DNA from: Akkermansiaceae bacterium
Lineage (GTDB): Bacteria; Verrucomicrobiota; Verrucomicrobiia; Verrucomicrobiales; DEV007
Direction: 5' to 3'
NCBI GenBank assembly: GCA_024233085.1
Contig: JACKQC010000005.1
Location: 62,001-126,000, forward strand
DNA length: 64,000 nucleotides
The notes beneath the pieces were generated by a model, which worked only from the letters and a program-made list of their open reading frames with translations, made no database searches and was not told where the DNA came from. Positions 8,532-17,569 of the stretch are shown here, piece after piece (position 1 is the first letter of the stretch; every line of letters begins with the position of its first letter). Made by a program: the position numbers and the translations under genes.

Positions 8532-8975
8532 ATGCGCCGCCGATCCGCCAGTCCATTCGCCAACCGGGAAGATCCGGAGCTGAACATCGCGCCCTTGATC
8601 GACGTGGCGTTTCTGCTGCTGATCTACTTTCTGGTCACCACCACGCTGGTGAAGCAGGAGGCCGATCTCTCGATGGCCCTGCCGGGGGTCACGCGGGTGG
8701 AGAGCGATCCGATCCAGGTGGACCGGATGCGGATCGAGATCGACGCGGCGGGGCGGATTCTCATCAACCGCGAAGTGGTCGACACCGATCCCAAGCGCCG
8801 CGACGCGCCGAACCTGACCGACCGGCTGGTCCGCTACGCCGCCTCGGCGAAGATCGCGCGGTCCCGGCCGCTGGTGTCGGTGAAATGCGACGGCGAGGTG
8901 CCGGAGCAGCGCTTTGTCGACGTGCTCAACGCCTGCGCCCGGGCGGGTATCGAGCAGGTGAGCATCAGTCCCTGA
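8532..8975 (+). CDS. ExbD/TolR-type biopolymer transport protein (second copy)
   Basis: A 147-residue ExbD paralogue. The membrane helix ELNIAPLIDVAFLLLIYFLV keeps the proton-carrying Asp. The periplasmic domain has IEIDAAGRILINRE and the C-terminal VKCDGEVPEQRFVDVLNACA segment expected of ExbD. It differs clearly from the first copy in sequence and in linker length, so the two are diverged partners and not a recent duplication. It lies 46 bp after the first exbD and 23 bp before the toroid protein gene, consistent with one transcript. Confidence 0.88.
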   Translation: MRRRSASPFANREDPELNIAPLIDVAFLLLIYFLVTTTLVKQEADLSMALPGVTRVESDPIQVDRMRIEIDAAGRILINREVVDTDPKRRDAPNLTDRLVRYAASAKIARSRPLVSVKCDGEVPEQRFVDVLNACARAGIEQVSISP

Positions 8976-8998
8976 ACGCCTTTCCCCGCTTTTCCGCC

Positions 8999-10546
8999 AT
9001 GCTGCCCTTCCTCGATCCCGACCGGGAAAAACCGCGCCAACGGCGGCGCTTTCGGCTGCCGCCGTTTCGGTATGTGATGGGCTGGGTTTGGTGGGGCCTG
9101 CGGTGGCTCGCGTGGGCGTTCCGGCGCCATGTCGTGGACAACATCCCGGGCGGCGAGCGCGGCAAAAGCGCGGTGCTCTGGGCCATCATCCTGCACATCG
9201 TGATCCTGATGGTGGCGCTCTTCATCGTGGCGCTGCCGGGCGAGACGGACGCGCCGGAAATCGTGGCCGAGGTGGTCTCCGCGGACCGGAGTTTCGACCC
9301 GGAGATGGCGCGGCTGAGTGTGGAAAAGCAATTGAAGGAGGCGCAGGCGAGCGCCTCGTCGTCGGTCGCGAAGCTGGTGCGCGCCGAGACCGCGGCGGTG
9401 CTGGCCGCGCCGGACACGCCGCTGGATCGCTCGGCGCCGCTGGGTCTCGGGATGGGCGAGCTGGGGATGGGCTTCGGCATGGGCAGCGGCGCCGGCGGCG
9501 GGGGACTCGGGATGAACCGCATCCCGGCGACCATGCGGGGGCGCTGCATCCCGGGCGAGCGGGCACGACTGCTGCACGAGAACGGCGGCACCCCGGAGGT
9601 GGAGACGACCGTTTTGAAAACCCTCGACTGGCTCAAGGATCGGCAGAATGTGGACCGCGGCTCGTGGGGGAACGCCTACCCGGGGGCGATGACGGGTTTC
9701 GCGCTGTTGTGTTACCTCGGGCACTGCGAAACCACCAAGTCGCCGAAATACGGCGAGACGGTGACCAAGGGCATCCAATACCTGATCGAGTCGGCGAAGC
9801 GCAACAAGGGCCGCATGGGCCGGACGGACAATCAGCACTGGGCCTACGAGCACGCCATCGCGACCTACGCCCTCGGCGAGGCCTACGCGCTGACCAGCGA
9901 GGAGGGCACGAAGATCCCCGGTCTGGCGGACACCCACGAGCAGGCCATCGCGGTCATCGTGAAAGGGCAGAACAAGGACGGCGGCTGGGTTTACGGCTAC
10001 ACCGGCCAGGGCAACGCCGACCTTTCCGTGACCGGCTGGCAGGTGCAGGCGCTGAAGACGGCGAGCTACACGCGCGTGAATCTCGACGGGCTCAAGGCCG
10101 CCATGGGCCGCGCGCAGACGCTCATCGCCGGCCGGCAGGGACCGAAGGGCGGCTTTGGCTACCGGAACAAGGACGACAAGCACAGCCTCACCGGCGTGGG
10201 CCTGCTCGGGCTGCAACTGCTCAGCGGCGGCCAGCGGGGACAGATGGAAAAGGGCTTCGATTTCTACTTTTCCGAGGGGCCCTTCGATTATTCGTCGGGC
10301 TCGGGGAATCTCTACTCGTGGTATTACATGACCCAGGCCGCCTTCAACCACGGCGGGGAAACGTGGGAAAAGTGGAACGGCATTTTCCGGGATCAATTGA
10401 TGGAAAACCAGTCGCGCGACGGTTCCTTCGAATCCGAGGGGGCGGGCAACACCGGCCAGGCCCGCGACGACGAGGACCTCTATCGCGCCTGCCTCTGCAC
10501 CCTGATGCTCGAGGTTTACTACCGCTATCTGCCGGCCACGGGCTGA
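8999..10546 (+). CDS. TonB-like anchor fused to squalene-cyclase/prenyltransferase-type toroid
   Basis: A 515-residue protein. After a basic, tryptophan-rich cytoplasmic stretch (1-57), residues 58-80 form one membrane helix with a histidine inside it (AVLWAIILHIVILMV, H66), as in TonB and TolA anchors. A periplasmic linker rich in Ala, Gly and Met (81-195, with GMGELGMGFGMGSG) follows. Residues 197-515 then form an alpha/alpha-toroid of the prenyltransferase/squalene-oxidase-repeat type, seen in the repeated GGW/GSW turns (RGSWGNAYPGAMTG, NKDGGWVYGYTG, KGGFGYRNKDD). I see no intact DxDD protonation motif of squalene-hopene cyclases, so an enzymatic cyclase role is unlikely. Position right after exbB-exbD-exbD suggests that it is the part moved by that motor. 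Start chosen at ATG 8999. Confidence 0.82.
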   Translation: MLPFLDPDREKPRQRRRFRLPPFRYVMGWVWWGLRWLAWAFRRHVVDNIPGGERGKSAVLWAIILHIVILMVALFIVALPGETDAPEIVAEVVSADRSFDPEMARLSVEKQLKEAQASASSSVAKLVRAETAAVLAAPDTPLDRSAPLGLGMGELGMGFGMGSGAGGGGLGMNRIPATMRGRCIPGERARLLHENGGTPEVETTVLKTLDWLKDRQNVDRGSWGNAYPGAMTGFALLCYLGHCETTKSPKYGETVTKGIQYLIESAKRNKGRMGRTDNQHWAYEHAIATYALGEAYALTSEEGTKIPGLADTHEQAIAVIVKGQNKDGGWVYGYTGQGNADLSVTGWQVQALKTASYTRVNLDGLKAAMGRAQTLIAGRQGPKGGFGYRNKDDKHSLTGVGLLGLQLLSGGQRGQMEKGFDFYFSEGPFDYSSGSGNLYSWYYMTQAAFNHGGETWEKWNGIFRDQLMENQSRDGSFESEGAGNTGQARDDEDLYRACLCTLMLEVYYRYLPATG

Positions 10547-10550
10547 GACC

Positions 10551-13451
10551 ATGAATCGTGCGTTCCATCGCCGCGCCGCGACTTTCGGCATCGTTCTGGG
10601 AACGGTGGCGATCGGGTGCTGCGTGTCCTGGCGCGGGGCGCTGGCGCAGGGCCAGAGCCAGCTCGAGATGGCCGCGAATCCCTCGGCGGCCTACAACAGC
10701 ATCGTGGCCGCCCTCAATGCCGGGGACTACGACCGCGGCTTGTCGGTGGTGGACGAGGTGATCCGGTACTGGGGGCCGAAGGGTCCGGAGCAGTTCGGGC
10801 CGGGCTTCGGCCATTTTTACTACGTCCGCGGCCTGCTGCTGATGGGCAAGGAGTCCTATGGCGAGGCGGTCGGGGCCTTTCGGACCTGTTACGAGGACTT
10901 TCCCAATGAGATTATCAACGCCGACGGCGAGCGCGAGCGTCCGCAGTTGCTGAATCGTTTCCGAACCCATGCCCTGGCCCAGTGGGGGGCGTGCCTGCTC
11001 ATCATCGGCGACTTCCCCGGCGCGATCGAAAAGCTCAAGCAGGCGCTCGCCGAGTCCGGCGGCACGCGCATTCGCACCGATGTGATCGCGCTGAACCTGG
11101 CGCGCGCCCATCTGCGCAACGGCGAATTCGACGCGGGACTGGAGCTGCTCGACAAGGCCTTCGACAGCCCGAAGCTCTCGATGGAGATGAAGCGGAAGGC
11201 CTTCATGATTCTGGCCGAGGATTGGTCGCCATCCCAGGAGTTTGGAAAGGTCCAGGATTACCTCTGGAAACACGGCGACCTCGTTCGTGTCGACAACCGT
11301 TCCGCCCGCTGGGAACGCAACCCCGTTTTCGCCTTTCTCGCCCGCGACGCGCTGCAAAAGGAGGATCCCCTGCGGGCGCTGACCTGGTATGGATTTCTCC
11401 TCAATCCCCGCGAACTGGTCGATTACCAGCGGCAAAAGCTCGCCGATCTCGAGAAGATCCAGCCCCGCAACGACGAGGAAAAGGCCCGGCTGGAGGCCAT
11501 GCGGACGGATCTGGACCGGAAAATCGCCGAGGCCCTCGACCACGTCGCCGCGATGCTTCTCGGGGTCGGTTCGGCGCATTTTCAGCTGCTGAACCACAGC
11601 GCGAGCTACGCGGTTTTCCGCGAACTGGCGGAAAAATTTCCCAAGCATCCGAAGCGACCCGACGCCCTTTATAACCTGATCGCCAGTTGCGCCCATCTCG
11701 AGCGCTGGGGCGAGATCCGGCGCTGGGGGGGCGTTTTCCTGGACGAGTATCCCGAGCACCCGTTGGTGCCCGAGGTGGCGCGGCTCATGGTCGAGTCGAT
11801 CTACCTGCTCCAGGAGTGGGAGGAATCGCTCACCACCGCCACCGAGGTTCGCGAGCGCTTCGACAAGGGCAAGGAAGCCCGCGACGTGCCGGATTTCATC
11901 GCCGGCGCATCGCTGTATCACCTGGAGCGTTATGCCGAGGCCGAGCGCGAGCTGGAGGAGTATTTCCGTGTCTATAAAAAGCCGCGCCGCCTCGAACCGG
12001 CGACCTACTACCTCGGCGCGACAAAAATCTACCTCTTCAAGTGGAAAAACGGCGTCGAGATTCTCGAGAAATTCATGGAGAATTTTCCCGGCTCGCCGCT
12101 GTTTTCAAGCGCGCTGTATCAGGCGGCGCTGGGGCGATTTGTGCTCGGCGATTTGGACGACGCCGCGGCGAAAGTGGCGAAGCTGCACGAGGATTTTCCC
12201 GACGCCCTCGAGATTCCCGCTTCCTTCAACCTGAAGGGCGACCTTCTCGCCGCCCGGGGAGGCGTCGCGCTGGAGGAAATCGCCGCGGCTTATGAAGAGG
12301 CGAAAAAGCGGAGCGCCGGCGACGAAACGCATTTCGAGACGGGCGCCTATTCGATCTGGAAGCTGATTCTTCTCCGCGCGGGCGCGGAGGATCACGCCCG
12401 GACGGGAGATTACTACGACGAGTTTCGCGCCAACTACCGCGGCAGCCGGCACGAAGTCGACGCCATCGGCGGCGCCCTGCGCTCGCTCGCGGAGTTGAAT
12501 CGCGGCGCCGAAGCCGAGAGGGCGGTCGAGGAACAGATGCTGCGTTACGCCGCCGATTCGGAGGGCACCAGCCTGGGGGAATTGGTCGGCACGTGGACCG
12601 ACTTCCTGAAACAGCGGCTCAAGCCCGATGAACTGCTGGCGAAAATCCGCGCCTTTCCCGTGCCCGAGGCGAAGCCCGCGCCGCTCGTCGCGTGGCTCGC
12701 CGTCGCCGAGATCGAAACGCTGGAGGGCCTCGGCAAGGAGGCGCCGCTTGAGGAAATCGACGAAAAATACTTCGAGGTGCAGCTCGACATTCCGCGCGAC
12801 CTGGCCCCGAACTACGCGCTGATCAAGCTGGCGCGCTGGAACGTTGCGAAATCGAATCCCGACCGCGCCCGCGAGTTGCTGGAATACCTGATCGAGCACC
12901 GGCCCAACGGCGGCCACCTTGAGATGGCCTACAACGATCTGGCGAATCTGCTCGCCCAATCCGACGTCGAGGACGACAAGATTCGGGCGCTGAACTATTT
13001 CGACCAGATCCGCGAACGCTTCGACCTGCCCGACTTGCGGGAGAGCGCCGTGCTTGGCGGCGCCCGCTTGCTGATGAAGCGCGGCAAATTCGACCTCGCC
13101 AAGACCTGGTGGCGCGACTATCTGCGGCAAGAGAACTGGCGGCTGGCCCGGGCCGAGGCGAATTTCGAGTTCGGCCGTTGTCTCGAGGAGTTGGGCCAAC
13201 CCAAGGAGGCGCTGAAACTCTACGTCAGTGTTTACGCGAATTTTCCCGGTTACCTCGACTGGTCCACCGCCGCCTACCTGCGCACCGCGCGCATTCTGAA
13301 GGCCGATCGCCAAGACGGCGACGCCCTGCTCGTGCTGGTGGACATGCTCAAGCGGCTCGGCCACCTGAAGCACAAGAACCTCGAGGAGGCGCGGGCACTT
13401 TTCGCGGACTGGAAAGCCGATTGGGTCGCCAGAAACGGCGGCAAAAGTTGA
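10551..13451 (+). CDS. Large secreted tetratricopeptide-repeat protein
   Basis: A 966-residue protein with an N-terminal signal peptide (FGIVLGTVAIGCCVSWRGALAQ) and helical TPR-like repeats through most of its length. Examples are PSAAYNSIVAALNAGDYDRG, SYGEAVGAFRTCYEDFP and RFVLGDLDDAAAKVAKLHED. Such proteins are scaffolds in the periplasm or at the outer membrane. It starts 4 bp after the toroid protein, so it is the last gene of the exbB-exbD-exbD-toroid operon. It probably docks partners of the energised complex or links it to the outer membrane. It carries no enzyme motif. The cysteines at GCC within the signal region do not form a clear lipobox, so lipid anchoring is uncertain. Confidence 0.83.
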   Translation: MNRAFHRRAATFGIVLGTVAIGCCVSWRGALAQGQSQLEMAANPSAAYNSIVAALNAGDYDRGLSVVDEVIRYWGPKGPEQFGPGFGHFYYVRGLLLMGKESYGEAVGAFRTCYEDFPNEIINADGERERPQLLNRFRTHALAQWGACLLIIGDFPGAIEKLKQALAESGGTRIRTDVIALNLARAHLRNGEFDAGLELLDKAFDSPKLSMEMKRKAFMILAEDWSPSQEFGKVQDYLWKHGDLVRVDNRSARWERNPVFAFLARDALQKEDPLRALTWYGFLLNPRELVDYQRQKLADLEKIQPRNDEEKARLEAMRTDLDRKIAEALDHVAAMLLGVGSAHFQLLNHSASYAVFRELAEKFPKHPKRPDALYNLIASCAHLERWGEIRRWGGVFLDEYPEHPLVPEVARLMVESIYLLQEWEESLTTATEVRERFDKGKEARDVPDFIAGASLYHLERYAEAERELEEYFRVYKKPRRLEPATYYLGATKIYLFKWKNGVEILEKFMENFPGSPLFSSALYQAALGRFVLGDLDDAAAKVAKLHEDFPDALEIPASFNLKGDLLAARGGVALEEIAAAYEEAKKRSAGDETHFETGAYSIWKLILLRAGAEDHARTGDYYDEFRANYRGSRHEVDAIGGALRSLAELNRGAEAERAVEEQMLRYAADSEGTSLGELVGTWTDFLKQRLKPDELLAKIRAFPVPEAKPAPLVAWLAVAEIETLEGLGKEAPLEEIDEKYFEVQLDIPRDLAPNYALIKLARWNVAKSNPDRARELLEYLIEHRPNGGHLEMAYNDLANLLAQSDVEDDKIRALNYFDQIRERFDLPDLRESAVLGGARLLMKRGKFDLAKTWWRDYLRQENWRLARAEANFEFGRCLEELGQPKEALKLYVSVYANFPGYLDWSTAAYLRTARILKADRQDGDALLVLVDMLKRLGHLKHKNLEEARALFADWKADWVARNGGKS

Positions 13452-13500
13452 CTCAAGAGGGTTCGGTCGCCGACCTGACCCACCCAAACCTGTTCAATGA
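13450..13500. repeat. AACAGGGTT element, degenerate copy 2
   Basis: A decayed copy: left half GACTCAAGAGGGTTCGGTC, right half CACCCAAACCTGTTCAATG. It fills the gap between the TPR gene and the peptidase fusion gene and overlaps the first possible ATG of the latter (13497). Confidence 0.5.
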
Positions 13501-13511
13501 GCGCTCGAAAC

Positions 13512-16004
13512 ATGCCGACGGTAAGACTTTTCTGGCTGGCGGCGTGCGGGTTCGGCGCGTCGCTTGCGGCGGAGGAAAAGTTCGAGCCGTCGCACCGGCT
13601 GACGTGGGAAGAATACGCGGGAACGGTCCAGTATTGGAGGAAAGAGCACGCGGATCGCCTGACGGTGGAATCGCGCGGTCTGAGCGGCGGCAATTTCCCG
13701 GTCTATCTGCTTCGAATCACCGATCGCGCCGTGCCGGACGAGGACAAGCAGGTCTGCCTCGTCACGACGCTGCATTGCGGACCAGAACGCTCGGGGGCGA
13801 CGGGCGCCCTGGCTTTCACGGAGTGGCTGCTGAGCGACGATCCGCTCGCGGCCGAAACGCGAAAACGGCAGATCGTGCTGGTGATGCCGATCGTGAATCC
13901 GCCGGCCTTTTTTCACACCGACCGGTTTCGCAACGAGCACGGGGTCGATCCCTACACGGGCACAGGGCCGGTCGGAAAAATCTGGGATGTGAAATCGCTC
14001 TCGCTGGCGACGCCCGAGCGCGCTCCGGAGTTGGTTGCGGTGCTCTCGGTGATCGACGAATACCGGCCCGAAGTTCACGCCGACCTGCACGGCACCGGTC
14101 TGCAGGAATATGGCGCCGAACAGTTGGGCGCCCGGCGGATGTACCAGGGGCAGATCATGACCGAGATCACGGGAGGCGCCTATTCGAACTACGCCCTGCG
14201 TCCCTGGGATTGGCGCGTCACCGAGGCGATGATCGAGGCCGGGAAAGCGGCGGGTTTTCCCTCGGATCGCTTCGAAGCCGACGCGCAGCGCACGTTCTGG
14301 GGGCCGGAACTCGCGCCGCTCGGCGGGAAACTCTGGCACGGGGCGCCGCTGTTTTATTCGGCGCACTATGGCTACGCCAAGTATCACAGCATGCCGATCA
14401 CCCAGGAGGTCGCCTGGGAGGCGAGCGTCGTCGCCCGCATGCGGGGGCTGATGAAGATCGGCAACGAACCCTGGCTCGACGAGCGCGCGGCGGGCTACCC
14501 GGTGAACCGCGTCAAGCACTTCGTCGGCCATTTCATCACCGCCGACGGGGCGACGGCCGCGGAGCGGCGCGACAGCCGGGTGGAGTTGTGGAATCGCCAA
14601 TCGGATTTCGCGCTCGGGTTCCTCTACCCGCAAACCGACGGCAGGGAGAGTTTCGTCGTCGCGACCACGGCGGCGGCGAAGAAAACCGCGGCTGCGACGG
14701 ACCGTGCCGAGTTGGTGAAAAATCTGCGTGACGCTCTGGGGGAAAGGGCGGCGGCGATCGAGCGTTTTCTCGAGGCCGGTCCGGAAATCAAGCTGGCGAT
14801 GAACCAGGCGCCGGCGCAGTTGCTCGCGGCCGAGGACACGACGTCCGCCCCCCACGAGCACGGTCTCGGCCTGCGGGTGCGGCTGCCCTATCGTGCGCCG
14901 CGGAATCTGGAGGTGCGGCTCAACGGGGAGCGTTTGGCGGAGAGCGTGACCGATGGGTACGAGAACTGGTTCGCCGACGGCTTCACCCAGGTGCAAGTGC
15001 ATGTGCCGCCGGCGAAGGCCGCGAAGACTGAACTCTATTTTCTGACCATCGCCTACCTACCCGACGAACGGCGAAGGACGGGATGGATGCCGCCCGCCGC
15101 GGTGCGCGAGCGTTTCGCCACGGACAAGGCCATCGCCACGCCCGCGACGCTCACCGACGTGAAATACGGGGAGCATTTTCGGCAGACGCTCGATTTCTGG
15201 CGCGCGGATTCGGAGGCGCCGGCGCCGCTGGTTTTTTACCTCCACGGAGGCGGCTGGGGCGCGCAGGACAAGACGGACATCCACCAGCATCTCGATGTCC
15301 GGGCGCTGCTGGACGCGGGGATCTCGGTGGTGTCGGCGAACTATCGGTTTCTCGTCGACGCCAACGCCGCCGGGGTTTCGCCGCCGCTCCAGTGGCCGCT
15401 GCGGGACGCGGCGCGGGCCCTGCAGTACGTTCGGGCGAAGGCGGGCGACTGGAATCTCGACAAGACGCGCCTCGCCGCGAGCGGGGTCAGCGCGGGCGGG
15501 TGTTCGGCGCTGTGGTTGGCGATGCACGACGACTTGGCCGATCCTTCGAGCGACGATCCGGTGGCCCGCGAATCGACTCGGCTTCATTTCACGGCGACCA
15601 AGGCTCCGCAGCCCTCGCTCGATCCGGCGGAACTGATCACGTGGATCCCGAACAGCGAGTATGGCGGTCATGCCTTCGGATATTCCGGCAAGACGCGTCC
15701 CGAAACCTTCGCTCCCTTCCTGGCGAACCGTGAAAAACACCTCGAAGATCTCGCCCGATACTCGCCGATGGCGCACGCGAGCGGGGACGATCCGCCGGCG
15801 TTCCTGCTTTTCACCAAGGCCGACAAGCCGCCCGCGAAAGGGGAGACGCAGATCGATCCGACCCATAGCGCCGTGCTCGGGCTGATGCTGAAGGAGCGGC
15901 TCGACGCGCTGGGCGTGGCTTGCGAGGCGCGTTATCCGGGCGACGGCCGAGCGGGTGACGCGGACCTGACGCGTGAATTGATCGCCACCCTCTCCAAGCC
16001 ATGA
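13512..16004 (+). CDS. M14 zinc carboxypeptidase fused to alpha/beta-hydrolase
   Basis: An 830-residue secreted fusion (numbering below from the alternative ATG at 13497). A signal peptide (LFWLAACGFGASLA) leads to an M14-type peptidase domain (about 35-460). LHCGPERSG (H93, E96) and VHADLHGTG (H198) supply the zinc ligands, and TQEVAWEAS gives a candidate catalytic Glu. The second half (from about 560) is an alpha/beta-hydrolase: oxyanion loop HGGGWG (583-588) and nucleophile elbow GVSAGG (Ser665). It may trim peptides or peptide-linked glycans and remove ester groups. The usual short form of either enzyme is a separate protein. The ATG at 13512 is preferred because the one at 13497 lies in a repeat. 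Its stop overlaps the next gene (ATGA), so the two are co-translated. Confidence 0.8.
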   Translation: MPTVRLFWLAACGFGASLAAEEKFEPSHRLTWEEYAGTVQYWRKEHADRLTVESRGLSGGNFPVYLLRITDRAVPDEDKQVCLVTTLHCGPERSGATGALAFTEWLLSDDPLAAETRKRQIVLVMPIVNPPAFFHTDRFRNEHGVDPYTGTGPVGKIWDVKSLSLATPERAPELVAVLSVIDEYRPEVHADLHGTGLQEYGAEQLGARRMYQGQIMTEITGGAYSNYALRPWDWRVTEAMIEAGKAAGFPSDRFEADAQRTFWGPELAPLGGKLWHGAPLFYSAHYGYAKYHSMPITQEVAWEASVVARMRGLMKIGNEPWLDERAAGYPVNRVKHFVGHFITADGATAAERRDSRVELWNRQSDFALGFLYPQTDGRESFVVATTAAAKKTAAATDRAELVKNLRDALGERAAAIERFLEAGPEIKLAMNQAPAQLLAAEDTTSAPHEHGLGLRVRLPYRAPRNLEVRLNGERLAESVTDGYENWFADGFTQVQVHVPPAKAAKTELYFLTIAYLPDERRRTGWMPPAAVRERFATDKAIATPATLTDVKYGEHFRQTLDFWRADSEAPAPLVFYLHGGGWGAQDKTDIHQHLDVRALLDAGISVVSANYRFLVDANAAGVSPPLQWPLRDAARALQYVRAKAGDWNLDKTRLAASGVSAGGCSALWLAMHDDLADPSSDDPVARESTRLHFTATKAPQPSLDPAELITWIPNSEYGGHAFGYSGKTRPETFAPFLANREKHLEDLARYSPMAHASGDDPPAFLLFTKADKPPAKGETQIDPTHSAVLGLMLKERLDALGVACEARYPGDGRAGDADLTRELIATLSKP

Positions 16005-17557
16005 GAGCTTCTTTTCTGCTCGGTTTTTCCCTGCTGGCGCCCGCGATGACTTCGGCGGGGGAACGATTCGACGAGACTCGGGCGACAACGCTCTTCGCCT
16101 TTGACTCGGTCTCGATTCCCCACACGCAGAATCTCCGCCTCGAAATGAGCGAGCCGCGCCGGCATCCGGCCAATCCGGTCCTGCGGCGTGGAGAGGCGGG
16201 CACTCCCGACGCGATGGGGGTGCAATTTTATGGCTCGGTAATCAGGGAGGCGGGGAAATATCGGCTATGGTATGTCGCCCATGACGATGACGCGAGCAGC
16301 GCGGCGCCTTCCACCCGTTGGCGGGCGGCCTACGCGGAGAGTGTGGATGGGGTGAGCTGGGCCAAGCCGAGACTGGGTCTGGTCGATTTCCGGGGCAACC
16401 GGGACAACAACCTCGTCGACGTGGGCGGCGACTGGGGTTTCGTGAACCTCAAGGTGATCCGGGACGACGACGATCCCGATCCGGCGCGGCGGTACAAGAT
16501 GACGACCCACGTCTATTTCCGCCACCACTCCCGGCTGGGCACACTGTTGCCGTTTGTCAGCGCGGACGGACTGACCTGGAGGCCGGCCACGGATGCGAAG
16601 CCAGTGAAGGGCGAACTGCGCAAGGAGGACCTCCTCCTTCCCGTCGTGCATCTGGAGCCCTGCGGCGGGCTTTACCGGTGGGACGGCTGGTATTACCTCA
16701 CGGCTCAGAACGCAATGCCCGGCATTCACCACCACCAAGGTCGGGTCGTGCGGATATTTCGTTCATCGGATTTTGTGAACTGGAAAGCCACGAATCACAT
16801 CGGCTTCGTTCGCGATGTCCAGCATGACTGGCTCGGCGAGGGGCGCAGTCGCGAAGGCGAGCAGAACCACGAAGGCATCGCGGTGTGGAACCGCGGAAAT
16901 GTCCTGCTCGGTCTCTACGGACGTTGGCACGGCGCTGTGGAATGGGAGGAGGTGACCGTCGACCTGGGCCTGGTGATCAGCAACGACGGGCTGAATTTCC
17001 GCGAGCCGGAGCACGAGTGGACTTTCCTGCGGTGTGGCGAAGACGGAGACTGGGACCAGGGCGGGGTGTTGCAGGGACAGGGATTCGAGAATGTCGGCGA
17101 CGAGACCTTTCTCTATTATGGCGCCTGGGATCCGCGAGGCACGGGAGGTTCGCCCGTTCCGCGCGGTGGAGTCGGGATCGCGGTGCTGCCCCGGGATCGA
17201 TTCGGGGCGTTCCGTGTCGATGAATCGGGGAAGGGACCGGGAGCCTACCAGGCGCCGGAGATTGTCAGCGAGTTCGTCACGGCATCCGTTCCGCGGGAAG
17301 AGGGGAAGGCGTCTCAAGTGTATCTGAACGTGGACGGGCTCGGTCCCGACGCGACGCTTTCCATCGAAATGCTCGACGAGGCGGAGCGCCGTGTCCCCGG
17401 GCGCGTCGCGAAGATCGGAGAAAACGGATTCCAGGTTCCCGCGAAATGGGCCGATTCGGAGAAGGGTCCCGTTCCCGATCGGGTGAAGTTCCGCGTTGCC
17501 TTCGAGGGGGCGGGCAACGCCGCGATTCGTTTTTACGCCCTCTACCTGGCACCGTGA
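16001..17557 (+). CDS. Secreted five-bladed beta-propeller glycosidase-like protein
   Basis: A 518-residue protein with an N-terminal signal peptide (ASFLLGFSLLAPAMTSAG). The body has the repeats of GH32/43/68/130-type five-bladed propellers: GKYRLWYVAHD, AYAESVDGVSWAKP, FVSADGLTWRP, IFRSSDFVNWKATN and LVISNDGLNFREPE. A C-terminal beta-sandwich (about 425-518) resembles the accessory domain of GH32-like enzymes. I cannot place the three acidic catalytic residues with certainty, so both activity and substrate are open. It starts inside the stop codon of the peptidase-esterase fusion (ATGA). The two secreted proteins probably act on the same glycan or glycopeptide. Confidence 0.75.
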   Translation: MRASFLLGFSLLAPAMTSAGERFDETRATTLFAFDSVSIPHTQNLRLEMSEPRRHPANPVLRRGEAGTPDAMGVQFYGSVIREAGKYRLWYVAHDDDASSAAPSTRWRAAYAESVDGVSWAKPRLGLVDFRGNRDNNLVDVGGDWGFVNLKVIRDDDDPDPARRYKMTTHVYFRHHSRLGTLLPFVSADGLTWRPATDAKPVKGELRKEDLLLPVVHLEPCGGLYRWDGWYYLTAQNAMPGIHHHQGRVVRIFRSSDFVNWKATNHIGFVRDVQHDWLGEGRSREGEQNHEGIAVWNRGNVLLGLYGRWHGAVEWEEVTVDLGLVISNDGLNFREPEHEWTFLRCGEDGDWDQGGVLQGQGFENVGDETFLYYGAWDPRGTGGSPVPRGGVGIAVLPRDRFGAFRVDESGKGPGAYQAPEIVSEFVTASVPREEGKASQVYLNVDGLGPDATLSIEMLDEAERRVPGRVAKIGENGFQVPAKWADSEKGPVPDRVKFRVAFEGAGNAAIRFYALYLAP

Positions 17558-17569
17558 GCCGGCAAGGAC

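Noticed and set aside
8999..10546. Toroid protein as a squalene-hopene cyclase or prenyltransferase
   Set aside because: The acidic DxDD motif and the dense QW repeats of true cyclases are missing, and the protein has a TonB-like anchor and sits after exbBD.
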